From Lacipirellula parvula (GTDB lineage: Bacteria > Planctomycetota > Planctomycetia > Pirellulales > Lacipirellulaceae), in the NCBI RefSeq assembly GCF_009177095.1, contig NZ_AP021861.1, positions 6,120,501-6,184,500 of the forward strand: a stretch of DNA of 64,000 nucleotides, in the 5' to 3' direction. Made by a program: the position numbers and the translations under genes. Shown in pieces: positions 26,363 to 35,642 of this stretch; position 1 is the stretch's first letter; every line of letters starts with the position of its first letter. Below the pieces are notes generated by a model that saw only the letters and a list, made by a program, of their open reading frames with translations, was not told the DNA's origin and searched no databases.

Positions 26363-28261
26363 ATGCGCGACTACGCCGAACTGCTGAGCGCCTACTTCGA
26401 CGACAACCTCACGGTTGCCGAGGCCGAGGCGCTGCGCGATTGGCTGCGGGCAAGCCGCGCCAATATGCGGACGTTCGTCCGGGCTTCGGTGATCCACAGC
26501 CGCCTCCGCGACGTGATGATGCAGCACGACATGCGGAGCCTCGTCTTCGAAGGCGCCTTCGGCGATACCATCGATCCCGACCATATCGCCAGCCTGCTCG
26601 ACGAAGAAGAAGCGACCTCCAGCCGCCGCGCCATTGAAGCTGAGGAACAGGCCGAGCGCGCCGCAATGGCTGAAGCTCGCCGCGCCGAGCAACTCGATCG
26701 CAAGTCGCTCCGCATCGAAGAGCCGCGTTTCCCGCACCTGCAGGTTTACGCCGCCGTGGCCGCCGTCGCCGCCGTGCTCCTGTTAGCGTTCAATGCGTTT
26801 GCACCGACCGCATCCTCGACTGTCGAACCAGTGGTTGCCGAGGCGCCCGTCGCCGGACAGCTGCCGGTGATCGCCACTGTCGTGAATGCGTTCGACGCCC
26901 GACTGCGGCGCGACGACTCGTCGATCGCCGTGGGCGCGGAGCTTTCCTCCGGCCCGCTTGTCGTCGAACGAGGCGTCGCCGAGTTGCGATTTACTTCGGG
27001 CGTCTCGATTGTCGTCGAAGGTCCGACTGAAATCGAAGTCTTGACGCCCGATCGCGCGAAACTCGTCAACGGCCGCGTCGTCGTGCGGGTGCCGCATGAA
27101 GCGTTGGGCTTCACCCTCCACTCTGCGGCCGCGTCGTTCATCGATCTGGGAACGGAGTTCGGCGTCGAGGTGCTCGAATCGGGCCGGGCGAGCATCCACG
27201 TGCTCGACGGCGAGGTCGCCTTCGTCGCCGGCAAGGGAGCCAAACCAAGCCGTACGCTGCAACGCGGCGTCGCCGCTGAGCTCAGCATCAAAGGCACTGC
27301 CGAAGACGTTGCGTTCGACGAACTAAAATTCGTCCGTCGCGTTCCGGCCTCGGCATACGAGTTGGCCGTCCTCAAAAGCCGCCCCCTCGCCAGCTGGCGA
27401 CTGGGGAACGTGCAACCGAATGAGACGCTGAAATGCGAAGGCCAATTGGCGCTCGATTCAATCGTCAACCCAGGCATCTTCCCCGTCGATAATCGAGAAC
27501 GCGGCCTCTCGCCGCCGGCTCCCGCCGTCGTCGCCCAATTCGAAGGCGATCACGACGGCATCGACGTCGAGGAAGACAAAGCTCTCGGCGGCGTCGCCAA
27601 CTTGACCTACGAGGCATGGGTGCTGCCGCAGGCCGGGGTCGGTCCGCAGCGAATCTTCTCCACGTTTGATCGCCCCCGCAGCGGCATGGCGCTCGGCGTC
27701 GTCAACGGAGGTTGGTACCAGTTCGGCGACGACGACCTTCGTTTGCACTTCACCGTCTACGGCAAGTACGACTGCGTGTCGGCCGCGCACCTTGAGCCCG
27801 GAAAATGGGTCCACGTCGCCGCCACGGTCGACGCCGCCGGCACGCCGCTGCTGTATTTGAACGGTTCCCCCGCCGAACTTCGCTTCCGCCCGCTCGACGT
27901 CGTGGAAGAGAACAACTCGCAAGACATGGATCCGCTGGATTTCCTCGCCCAACAAGATCGCCAAGCGAAAAAAGCGGCAACGCCCGTCGAATGGCTCGCG
28001 ACGCGCGAAACTCCGCTCGGTTTGGCGACCGCGGGACGCGCTCGCCTTGGCCGCAACCCCTCCAGCGCCAACGGCGACATCTCGCCGGAACGTTGGCAAG
28101 GCCAGCTGGCGAGCGTCGCCGTCTACGACCGCGTGCTCAAGCCCGAGGAGCTCAGCCGGCACTTTGCGGCGACCAAAGACACCACGACCGATCACAACAA
28201 CGGCCGAGAGTTGGCGGATGCGAACGCATCTCAGCCGGCTCCGGGCAAATCGACGCCATGA
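26363..28261 (+). CDS. FecR-like membrane protein with LamG-type domain
   Basis: A 632-residue single-pass membrane protein. The N-terminal 60 residues (YFDDNLTVAEAEALRDWL) form a short cytoplasmic anti-sigma-like region. An Ala/Glu-rich helical stretch follows to about 120, and a TM helix (AVAAVAAVLLLAFNAF) lies at about 130-150. A FecR-type domain covers about 170-300, with SGVSIVVEGPTEIEV and FIDLGTEFGVEV. A LamG/concanavalin-like jelly roll covers about 385-605 (LTYEAWVLP, WVHVAATVDAAGTPLLYLNG). It pairs with the sigma factor upstream. The ATG at 26363 is preferred to a TTG at 26309. The lectin-like part may sense or bind glycans outside. Confidence 0.85.
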   Translation: MRDYAELLSAYFDDNLTVAEAEALRDWLRASRANMRTFVRASVIHSRLRDVMMQHDMRSLVFEGAFGDTIDPDHIASLLDEEEATSSRRAIEAEEQAERAAMAEARRAEQLDRKSLRIEEPRFPHLQVYAAVAAVAAVLLLAFNAFAPTASSTVEPVVAEAPVAGQLPVIATVVNAFDARLRRDDSSIAVGAELSSGPLVVERGVAELRFTSGVSIVVEGPTEIEVLTPDRAKLVNGRVVVRVPHEALGFTLHSAAASFIDLGTEFGVEVLESGRASIHVLDGEVAFVAGKGAKPSRTLQRGVAAELSIKGTAEDVAFDELKFVRRVPASAYELAVLKSRPLASWRLGNVQPNETLKCEGQLALDSIVNPGIFPVDNRERGLSPPAPAVVAQFEGDHDGIDVEEDKALGGVANLTYEAWVLPQAGVGPQRIFSTFDRPRSGMALGVVNGGWYQFGDDDLRLHFTVYGKYDCVSAAHLEPGKWVHVAATVDAAGTPLLYLNGSPAELRFRPLDVVEENNSQDMDPLDFLAQQDRQAKKAATPVEWLATRETPLGLATAGRARLGRNPSSANGDISPERWQGQLASVAVYDRVLKPEELSRHFAATKDTTTDHNNGRELADANASQPAPGKSTP

Positions 28262-28476
28262 TTGGCCAAGCTACCGGAGATTTGACGACGAACAATCGAC
28301 GCCGTCCCTCGCCCGAATCGAGCTGGGGGGCAGTTCGCCCAGGCGGGGGCGGCGTTTAGCAACCATCTTGTCTAAGCCGATGCGATCTCGCCTCGGCAAG
28401 TTCTTGAAGCAGACGATCCAGGCACAATTCTTGTCACGCAAATTCGAGTCATTTATTCACGATTGAGGGAAGCACG

Positions 28477-29547
28477 ATGTCGATGCAACGATTGAAGTTG
28501 GGATTGCTCGCCTCCGCCGCGGTGATCTTGGGCGCCTCGAGCGCCGCCGCCCAAACCCCTGGGTTCTTTACCGGTTTCGAGGCCGAGGTCGGTCCCGGCA
28601 ATCCGGTCGCCTACACCACAGGCTCGCTGATCCTGCAGGATGGTTGGGATCTTGGTTCCGCCGCACGTTCTCCGCGCGTGCAAACGGCCGCCGAAATTGC
28701 CGCTGAACTCACGACGGCGGGCCTCAACGTCGGCCAGACGACCCACAGCGGCAACAGCGCGCTGCTCGTCTCCAAAGAAAACATCAACGTCGAATCGAGC
28801 GGATACTTCGTCCGCGACGTCTTCACTGGCTTGGAAAGCGAAACCAAAGTCACCGTCAATTTCTGGGCGCGGCCGCTGACCTCGGGCCTCGGCGCCGATC
28901 CCGCCGGCACGCCTGCCGGCAACAACAAAACGATCGGCGAACGTCAAGGCAACATGTTCATCGGCATCGCCGACAACACTGAAGTCCGCGCCGCCGCCGT
29001 CCGCTTCGGCGTCGACACGTCGGGGGCCGACCCCTACACCAACGTGCTCGAGCGGCACATCGACTTCGCCAGCGCCAGCGCCGGCGCCGCCGTGTGGGTC
29101 AAGTCGGGTCAGCTCTGGACAGCCGATTCGTGGTACAACTTCAAGTTCAAGATGGACTACACGACGAAGACCTACGATTTCTTCGTCAACGGCGTCAAGG
29201 CGAACGCCGATCCGATCCGGTTCTACAATGAAACGTCCACCGCGGCTCAACGCTTCTTCGTCTCGCGCGGCACCAACCAGGCCGGTTCGATCATCGACGA
29301 CATCAGCGTGATGCCGACGTCGGCGGTGCCTGTCACCCCTGGCGATTTCAACGCCGACGGCCTCGTCAACGGCGCCGACTTCCTCCTCTGGCAGCGCGAC
29401 ACCACTGTCGGCAGCCTCGATGATTGGAAAGCTAATTTCGGCGCCAGCTCAACCGTAGCGATCGGGGCCGTTCCAGAACCGGCCGCCGCCGCTCTCGCCG
29501 CCCTCGCGGCGATCGGCCTGGGCGTCGTCGGTCGCAAGCGCCGCTAA
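28477..29547 (+). CDS. Exported protein with partial dockerin and PEP-CTERM tail
   Basis: A 356-residue surface protein. The signal peptide covers about 1-25. A beta-rich jelly-roll-like body (about 28-285) with [13 protein letters not shown] and [21 protein letters not shown] resembles LamG-type folds. One dockerin loop ([17 protein letters not shown]) with a shortened second half follows, then the tail [10 protein letters not shown], hydrophobic span, GRKRR. The ribosome site GAGGGAAG precedes the ATG. It follows the FecR gene by 215 bases and could be controlled by the sigma factor. The ligand is unknown. Confidence 0.83.
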   Translation: MSMQRLKLGLLASAAVILGASSAAAQTPGFFTGFEAEVGPGNPVAYTTGSLILQDGWDLGSAARSPRVQTAAEIAAELTTAGLNVGQTTHSGNSALLVSKENINVESSGYFVRDVFTGLESETKVTVNFWARPLTSGLGADPAGTPAGNNKTIGERQGNMFIGIADNTEVRAAAVRFGVDTSGADPYTNVLERHIDFASASAGAAVWVKSGQLWTADSWYNFKFKMDYTTKTYDFFVNGVKANADPIRFYNETSTAAQRFFVSRGTNQAGSIIDDISVMPTSAVPVTPGDFNADGLVNGADFLLWQRDTTVGSLDDWKANFGASSTVAIGAVPEPAAAALAALAAIGLGVVGRKRR

Positions 29548-29656
29548 GCGCGGCAACCCTCTCCACCTGGGAAGGCCGATCGAGAGTCGCTCACGCGGCC
29601 CTCGATCGGCCGACCTTGCTGATCTGTTCTTGATTTTCGTCGATTTGGAATCTGCC

Positions 29657-30838
29657 ATGAAACGTCGTCCTCGCCAGCCGTCCCTCGCTCGACTCGGCTT
29701 CACGTTGGTTGAGCTGCTGGTCGTCATCGCCATTATCGGCGTGCTCGTCGCGCTGTTGCTGCCTGCGGTGCAAGCGGCGCGTGAAGCGGCCCGTCGTTCG
29801 CAGTGCGTCAACAACCTCAAGCAGGTGATGTTGTCGATGCACAACCACGAATCGGCGAAGCGCGCGTTTCCGTCAGGCGGCGTGAGCCCTTGGCCGTACA
29901 TCGAGGACTTCCTCACCGATTCGAAACCGGGGGTTTCAAACACCGGCACTTCTGGCTCGCCGCTAGGCCCCGATCGGCAAGGTTTGAGCTGGGCCTTCCA
30001 AACCCTTCCCTATCTAGAAGGCCAAGCGACGTACAACATCAAGACGACCGCGCAGCTTGAGCAATCCGACGTGCCAATGTACCACTGCCCGTCGCGACGC
30101 CCTCCCACGCGTGCGTTGGGCACCGGCCCCTACCTCATGGACTACGCGGCCGCCGTGCCGCTCAACACGGCTGCAGAAATGGGAACGCTCTACAGCACCG
30201 CCATCCAGCTTTCGCCTGACTGGGGGACGAAGGGCTGCCAGTTGCAGCAAATGTGGGGCAGCAATGGCGGCGGACCGCGGTTCATGATCGGCGGCGACGG
30301 CACGCCCACGATTGACCAAGAAACAACCAGCGGCTCAACCACCTCCGCCACGCTCGCCGGCAAAAGCAAAGGCTATTCCCCGGCCATGGGCGTCATCGTC
30401 CGTGCCAACTACTGCGCGCTCTGCGGCGATGGTAAACGGAACACGGGCTTCTACACCCGCGTCAGCTTCAATCAAATTCCCGACGGATCGAGCAACACCC
30501 TCGTCATTAGCGAGAAGCGGCTCGAACCGCGGCTCTACGACGGCGGCGCCGGCCACGACGATCGCGGCTGGTCGGACGGGTGGGACTTCGACACCTTACG
30601 CAGCACGATCTGCGTGCCCGACTCTGATCAAGACTACGAGCCCCCCTCCAGCGGCGGCTCCAACCCCAAAGCGGGGGCAGTCGCCTATTCCTTCGGCTCC
30701 GCTCACGCCGCCGGAATCGCCGGCGGGTTCGCCGACGCCTCGGTGCGCACCATCGGCTACGGCATCGACGTCGTGGTGTTCAACTACCTCGGCCACCGGG
30801 CGGATGAGCAGAACATCGATGCGGGGAACCTTCAGTGA
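29657..30838 (+). CDS. DUF1559 pseudopilin-like protein
   Basis: A 393-residue protein with a type IV prepilin leader: [21 protein letters not shown], with the cleavage Gly at 14 and Glu at +5, then the planctomycete signature [21 protein letters not shown]. The DUF1559 (SBP_bac_10-like) body has [16 protein letters not shown] and the C-terminal [15 protein letters not shown]. It should be processed by prepilin peptidase and act in a pilus or type II-like surface assembly. Dozens of paralogues occur in such genomes. The stop overlaps the GTG start of the lipoprotein gene (GTGA), so the two are coupled. Confidence 0.93.
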   Translation: MKRRPRQPSLARLGFTLVELLVVIAIIGVLVALLLPAVQAAREAARRSQCVNNLKQVMLSMHNHESAKRAFPSGGVSPWPYIEDFLTDSKPGVSNTGTSGSPLGPDRQGLSWAFQTLPYLEGQATYNIKTTAQLEQSDVPMYHCPSRRPPTRALGTGPYLMDYAAAVPLNTAAEMGTLYSTAIQLSPDWGTKGCQLQQMWGSNGGGPRFMIGGDGTPTIDQETTSGSTTSATLAGKSKGYSPAMGVIVRANYCALCGDGKRNTGFYTRVSFNQIPDGSSNTLVISEKRLEPRLYDGGAGHDDRGWSDGWDFDTLRSTICVPDSDQDYEPPSSGGSNPKAGAVAYSFGSAHAAGIAGGFADASVRTIGYGIDVVVFNYLGHRADEQNIDAGNLQ

Positions 30839-31278
30839 AAAACTGTAGCGTTCGTCTCTGTCTCGCTTCGCTCGCGATCGGCGTTGCGACTCTCGCTGGC
30901 TGCGGTGGAAGTTCCGGCGGCGGAAAGGTGAAAGAGCACGCGCACGCCCGCGCGATTACCTCGCTCTACTTCTCTGCCACCTCCGCGCTCGGCGGTCCTC
31001 CCGCCAACGAAGCGGCGTTCAAGGAACAGATCGCCAATGTGAAGCCAGACCTGAGCATCCTCGACGTCGGCAGCATTGATGAGTTATTTGTCTCCGACCG
31101 CGACGGGCAGCCGCTCGTCATCAACTACGGCCCCGCGGCGAAGGCCAACGGCGGCGTCGTTGTTTACGAGCAGACCGGCAAAGACGGCATCCGCTTCGTC
31201 GGGAATACGAGCGGACAGGTCCAAGAGGCCGACGCGGCTCTATTCGCCAAACTCGTTCCCAAACCCGCGACGCCCTAG
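30835..31278 (+). CDS. Small lipoprotein coupled to the pseudopilin gene
   Basis: A 147-residue lipoprotein: signal peptide with lipobox LAGC (Cys23), a Gly/Ser linker, then a small soluble domain ([43 protein letters not shown]). GTG 30835 overlaps the preceding stop as GTGA. Small lipoproteins of this kind are regularly found after DUF1559 genes in planctomycetes. The function is unknown, but the coupling suggests a pilin accessory role. Confidence 0.82.
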   Translation: MKNCSVRLCLASLAIGVATLAGCGGSSGGGKVKEHAHARAITSLYFSATSALGGPPANEAAFKEQIANVKPDLSILDVGSIDELFVSDRDGQPLVINYGPAAKANGGVVVYEQTGKDGIRFVGNTSGQVQEADAALFAKLVPKPATP

Positions 31279-31510
31279 CAATTGCCAGTTTGCAGGCGCC
31301 AACGCAGGCTGTCCTTAAACGTCGCCATTGTGCGGCAGCCCGCATCCGCAATCGACGGCTTAACCGCTGTCACGACGCCGACGCCCGCCCCAATTGCCAT
31401 TGCCTCGCGCCGCCCGGCCTGAAAAAATCCTCCGCCCGCAGGCCGACAGGGGCCACCCCCCTGGCCTGCCGACTCTTCTTCCGGAACGAGAAGTGCGGAG
31501 CTGATTTTTC

Positions 31511-32509
31511 ATGAGCCGAGTTTTCACCTGGACCGCGTCCACTGCACTCGCCGTCGGACTCTTGCCGGCGGCCACTCAAGCAAGTTCCGTCTACGCCGAG
31601 TACCACGCCGGCCCCACGACCTCGACGAGCACCCCTGCCAAAGTGTGGAGTCCCGAACTCTGGGGTTGGTACGACCTCAACAGCGGTTCCATCGGCCCCG
31701 CCGGCGCCGGAACGGTGAACACAGGCGGCTCCGGCCTCAACGCCTGGCGCGTGACTGATCAACGCGCTTCGCTGCCGAATTCGATCTACGTTACCGATTT
31801 CCTTTCGCCCGACCTGGCGAGAATCGCCGTCAACGGCTGGCGAATGAGCAGCACCATCCGTTACGTCAACGATTTCGGCGGCGGACCGAACCTGGGCATG
31901 TCGGCCTTCCTCGGCGGACGCGCCTATCACATGATGCTCGACCTCACCGCCAGCGGCGATCTCCGCGTCACGCTGCATGACGAGACGACGCGTTCGTATC
32001 AAATCACGAACAACGGGCTCGGCACGGCCGCACTCCATCGTTTTCAGTTCATCAACACGCCGCAAGCGGCGACGGTCGCGCTTTCCGTCGACGGCGTCGT
32101 CCTCGACAGCACGTGGGACGGAATTCTGCTCGCCAATCACCCCAGCAATGTTCAGTGGGGCAATAGCGATCAGGCGGGCGTCAACCTCGGCGTGGCCGAC
32201 TATCAGGAAGTCTTGTTCGAGATCGGCCCGTTCACCGAGTCGCGCGGCGACTTCAACGGCAACGGCGTCGTCGACGGCGCCGATTTCATGATCTGGCAGA
32301 ATTCTGCGTCGCAGCCGTTCGATCTCACCGCCGACGCCAACGGCGACGGCCGCGTCGATGGCGCGGACCTCGCGGTGTGGAAAACCAACTTCGGCACGCG
32401 CTCGACGACGGCAACCGTCAGTGAAGTCCCTGAGCCGGTGTCGTCGGTGCTACTCGCAGTCGGCGGCCTCGCTGGCGTCATGACGCGGCACTCGCAACGA
32501 CGCCTCTAG
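31511..32509 (+). CDS. Exported dockerin and PEP-CTERM surface protein
   Basis: A 332-residue protein. The signal peptide covers about 1-25, then a beta-rich body of unknown fold to about 240. A complete dockerin type I pair (GDFNGNGVVDGADFMIW and DANGDGRVDGADLAVW) lies at about 243-298. The tail is VPEPVSSVLL, hydrophobic span, SQRRL. It closes the co-directional sigma/FecR/pseudopilin cluster. A GC-rich hairpin (about 31438-31470) lies in its leader. The stop TAG at 32507 is the first triplet of a palindromic repeat. Body function is unknown. Confidence 0.83.
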   Translation: MSRVFTWTASTALAVGLLPAATQASSVYAEYHAGPTTSTSTPAKVWSPELWGWYDLNSGSIGPAGAGTVNTGGSGLNAWRVTDQRASLPNSIYVTDFLSPDLARIAVNGWRMSSTIRYVNDFGGGPNLGMSAFLGGRAYHMMLDLTASGDLRVTLHDETTRSYQITNNGLGTAALHRFQFINTPQAATVALSVDGVVLDSTWDGILLANHPSNVQWGNSDQAGVNLGVADYQEVLFEIGPFTESRGDFNGNGVVDGADFMIWQNSASQPFDLTADANGDGRVDGADLAVWKTNFGTRSTTATVSEVPEPVSSVLLAVGGLAGVMTRHSQRRL

Positions 32510-32530
32510 CCCCGGGCTCCGCCCGGGGGT
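32507..32530 (+). repeat. TAG-foot palindrome supplying a stop codon
   Basis: The unit TAGCCCCGGGCTCCGCCCGG, continuing GGGT, begins with the stop of the preceding gene; the foot is CTAG. Relatives are at 43743-43766, 51740-51764 and, inverted, 51804-51829. Confidence 0.85.
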
Positions 32531-32742
32531 AACCTCACGCGCGACGAACGAAATCAAATCCTGGGGTCCCCTCCCCTTGAAGGGGAGGGTTAGGGAGGGG
32601 TGACGGGAGCGGGTACCAGGGTTCCACCCCGTCCCCAGCCCTCCCCTCAAGGGGGAGGGAGCCAGAGCATTCAGCCAGGCGCAGCTGGCAGTTGAATAAG
32701 ATTTGAGCCCAATGGCTGGAGAGGCAATGACTGCGCTGCAGC

Positions 32743-33357
32743 TTAATGCGTAATGCAAGGCCCGCGCGCCGGCCACGGCGTATACAGCGGACACGGCTCC
32801 GACTTCCGGCACGGGCCGCACGGACCGCACAGCGGCTTCGGAAAGTTGCACGGCATCGGCTTCGCACAGTAGTCGTCGCACGTGCAGTCGTAGCACGGGT
32901 TCGGACAGGGCATCGGCTTCGAGCAGTAGCAATCGGGGCAGCACTTGTAGCAGCAATCGACGCACGGCATCGGCTTGCCGCAGTACGGCGGGCAGAGGCA
33001 GCGATAGTTCGGCGTGAACGGAACTCCAACGTCGGCTGGCTGCATCACGGCCGGTTGGTTCACCACCGGAGGCGCCGCAGGGGCGACAGGAGCAACTGGG
33101 GCTTCAGGAGCAACCGGCGGCGCCGGCTGCAGCAACGCCACGCGTGGTTGGCTCGATTCCTTCCGCATGATCGACGATTCGTTCCGCCGCAGCGGGCTTC
33201 GCTCGGCGCTCGCCTTCAACACCAGCGTCGTCGTCGGCTGCTGCAGCGTGATCGGCTCCTCGCCGTACGCCCGCCGCCCGGCCGCCGCCACGGCGATCGT
33301 GAGCGCCAAGATCGCCAGCACCGCAGCCCGCGACTTCATGATCGATTCAATCGACAT
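32743..33357 (-). CDS. Exported Cys-rich protein with KPMPC repeats
   Basis: A 204-residue protein of unknown function. A signal peptide covers about 1-33, then a charged region, then a Pro/Ala-rich stretch (about 78-105). The last 85 residues hold 21 Cys, organised around three copies of CxKPMPC (GKPMPC, SKPMPC, AKPMPC) with CCYKCCPDC and CGPCGPC between them. ATG 33357 has GGAG 8 bases upstream. The Cys pattern suggests metal binding or a disulfide-linked envelope layer. It lies next to the TolC-family gene in the same direction and may be expressed after it. Confidence 0.75.
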   Translation of the reverse strand: MSIESIMKSRAAVLAILALTIAVAAAGRRAYGEEPITLQQPTTTLVLKASAERSPLRRNESSIMRKESSQPRVALLQPAPPVAPEAPVAPVAPAAPPVVNQPAVMQPADVGVPFTPNYRCLCPPYCGKPMPCVDCCYKCCPDCYCSKPMPCPNPCYDCTCDDYCAKPMPCNFPKPLCGPCGPCRKSEPCPLYTPWPARGPCITH

Positions 33358-33411
33358 ACGCAACGCTCCAGCCAATCATCCTAGCGAAGCAACCTACTCA
33401 CCTACTCACGC

Positions 33412-35148
33412 CTACTTCACTTCCGGCAACTCGCTCTGCCCGTCGAACTTCTCCGGCAGATCGATCGCCGGCGTCGGCTCCAACGCGGGGTCTCCATCCG
33501 CCTCGTCCGTCGCAGCGTTCGGATCCACCGGCGTCGGCACATTAGCTCCATCGCCGTTGACCTGCTCCGGCTGAATTTCTTCGACTGGCGGAAGCTCCAT
33601 GGGCGGAGCCCCGTTCAGCCGAATCTGCCAACCGCCGCCCAAGGCCCGGTTGATTTCCACCAAGCTGCGAGCCACGGTCCCCTCGGACACCGCGAGGGCG
33701 TCCTGTTGCTGCACAAGGAAGAGTTCGGCGACGAACACGCGGCCGAAGTCTGCCTGACCGCCCTGGTACAACTCGTTCACGAGGTCGCGTGATTGAGCCG
33801 CCGCGGCGACGCCGGTCCGCAAGATGCGAACCTGCTCCTGAGCTTGCAAGAACTGGACGATCGCGTCTTCCGCTTCGCGATTCGCATCGAGCACCGTCTG
33901 TTGGTACAGCGATACCTGCTGCATGAAGCGGGCCTCTTCCGCCGCGACCAAGTTGCGGATACGGCCGTAGTTGAAAATATTCCAGCTGAACGTCGGGCCG
34001 GCATTACCGCCCGTAGCGCTGGACAGGAACAGGTTTTGGAACTGGCTGGCCCGGACGAAGATCTGGCCGGTGATCGAGAACGCCGGGTAGAGGTCGGCCT
34101 CGGCGACGCCGATCAACGCACTTTGCTGAGCGACCAACCGTTCCTGGCGACGCACGTCGGGACGGCGGCGAACCAAGTCGGCCGGGATGCCAAGCACGAC
34201 TTCCGCGGGCGCCGTCGGAATCGGACGAATGCCGCCCGGACCGGCGAGCATCGCTTTGATGTCTTGCGGCGGCATGCCCATCAGCGTGCAGAGGCGGTTC
34301 TCGGCACGACGCAGGTCGGCTTCGAACTGCGGAATCGTCGCTTCCGTTTGCGAGACGTTGGTAACGGCTTGCGACACGTCGAGCTGACTCGACACGCCCG
34401 CCTGTTGTTTGTCTTCCGCCAAACGCAGCGAGCCGCTCTGGCTCTCGACGTTCTGGCGAGCGTAACGAAGCCGTTGCTCGAGCGTCCGCACGTCAACGTA
34501 CGCTGAAGCGACGTCGGCGATCAGAATCACGAGCACGTCGTCGTAATCTTCAATCGAGGCGTCAAGCTGCGCGTCGGCCGCTTCGATCGACCGGCGGAAC
34601 TGACCCCAGAAGTCGAGTTCCCATTGGAACTGCGTGCCCAAGGTCCACACGCTGAACTCGCGTGAGATGCCCGGCAAGCCGCCGCCGCCGCCGCCGGTGA
34701 ACCCGACCTGCTCGCTCAACAGGTTGCGTTGGTAACCGCCGAAGGCCGTTTGCGATTGCGGAAACAGATTGCCGCGAGCGTACGCATCGAGCGCGCGGGC
34801 TTCCATCACGCGGAAACCGGCCTGCCGCAGCGTGAGGTTTTGCTGCGAGGCGGTTTGAATCAGCTCGTTGAGAATGGGATCGTTGAACGTCGACCACCAC
34901 GCCCAGTTGTTCTGCGGCTGGCTGATGACGCGCGCATCCGCGTAATCAATCCAGTGCTCGGCCACAGGCGCGGCCGGCTTGCAGTAGTTCGGGCCGACTT
35001 TGAACCCGTTCTGGAAATACTCTTTGCAGCTCGTCATGCAGCCGCTCATGAGCGTCAGGCACGAGAGCCCCCAACAGGCGGCAACAACCAGGGGATGATG
35101 GCGGCGCGGGCCGCCTCTCGGTTGTTCCGTGGAGCGTCGAAAATCCAT
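33412..35148 (-). CDS. TolC/NodT-family outer-membrane efflux lipoprotein
   Basis: A 578-residue outer-membrane channel of the RND-type efflux lipoprotein family. The start at 35148 gives a signal region with lipobox LMSGC. The family opening motif FKVGPNYCKPAAPVAEHW follows, then the two TolC-like helical hairpin repeats, with PEFSVWTLG-like beta parts, DLVRRRPDVRRQERLVA and a NELYQGGQADFGRVF region near 480. The C-terminal 50 residues are Pro/Glu/Asp-rich. No RND pump or adaptor gene is adjacent, so it is an orphan here. It would form the outer-membrane exit duct of a pump encoded elsewhere. Confidence 0.9.
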   Translation of the reverse strand: MDFRRSTEQPRGGPRRHHPLVVAACWGLSCLTLMSGCMTSCKEYFQNGFKVGPNYCKPAAPVAEHWIDYADARVISQPQNNWAWWSTFNDPILNELIQTASQQNLTLRQAGFRVMEARALDAYARGNLFPQSQTAFGGYQRNLLSEQVGFTGGGGGGLPGISREFSVWTLGTQFQWELDFWGQFRRSIEAADAQLDASIEDYDDVLVILIADVASAYVDVRTLEQRLRYARQNVESQSGSLRLAEDKQQAGVSSQLDVSQAVTNVSQTEATIPQFEADLRRAENRLCTLMGMPPQDIKAMLAGPGGIRPIPTAPAEVVLGIPADLVRRRPDVRRQERLVAQQSALIGVAEADLYPAFSITGQIFVRASQFQNLFLSSATGGNAGPTFSWNIFNYGRIRNLVAAEEARFMQQVSLYQQTVLDANREAEDAIVQFLQAQEQVRILRTGVAAAAQSRDLVNELYQGGQADFGRVFVAELFLVQQQDALAVSEGTVARSLVEINRALGGGWQIRLNGAPPMELPPVEEIQPEQVNGDGANVPTPVDPNAATDEADGDPALEPTPAIDLPEKFDGQSELPEVK

Positions 35149-35642
35149 TTTCGAGTACCCAAAGGGGTCCGGGTCATACAGGCGATGACCAAAATATCGG
35201 CAGGGTGGATTAGCCGGGGGCAGCTCGAAACAGCTGTAACACTTGATCCCACTAGGGGATGCGACAAACAACCGCTATAACCGCGCAAGTTTGACAGGCG
35301 ATGAGAGCCTGGGACGACCTTATGGACGGGCGCGTCCGTCCGGTAGCTGCTAGCAGTGAGAGGCAATGCCCCACGAATTGCACTCCCCATCCCAAGCCCG
35401 CCCATTGAGCCACAGGCCGCGCCCCCTACCAAACAGCTTCCGCCGCTCGCCCCCACAGCGAAACCCCGCGCCTCGTCACTATCCTCCACGCCTTGCGGCA
35501 ACCGCTCGCACCCCGCCAATTGCATGGCAAACCCCGCCGTCGCTCCTTACGATGGAGGTCTCCTCACCGGAACTCCCGCGGCCTCGCTCACAACCAATCC
35601 CGCTGGCGTACCTCTGTCTGTACTACCAACGAACTGAACTTC
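35149..35642. other. Divergent intergenic region, tolC-like/CotH
   Basis: This 494-base region lies between the divergent efflux and CotH genes. Open frames run through it on both strands (for example 35366-35698) because of the high GC content, but they have no start signals or family motifs. No repeat was recognised. Confidence 0.4.

Noticed and set aside
31438-31470. Hairpin as a terminator
   Set aside because: The stem is GC-rich, but no T-run follows and it lies 40 bases before a start codon.
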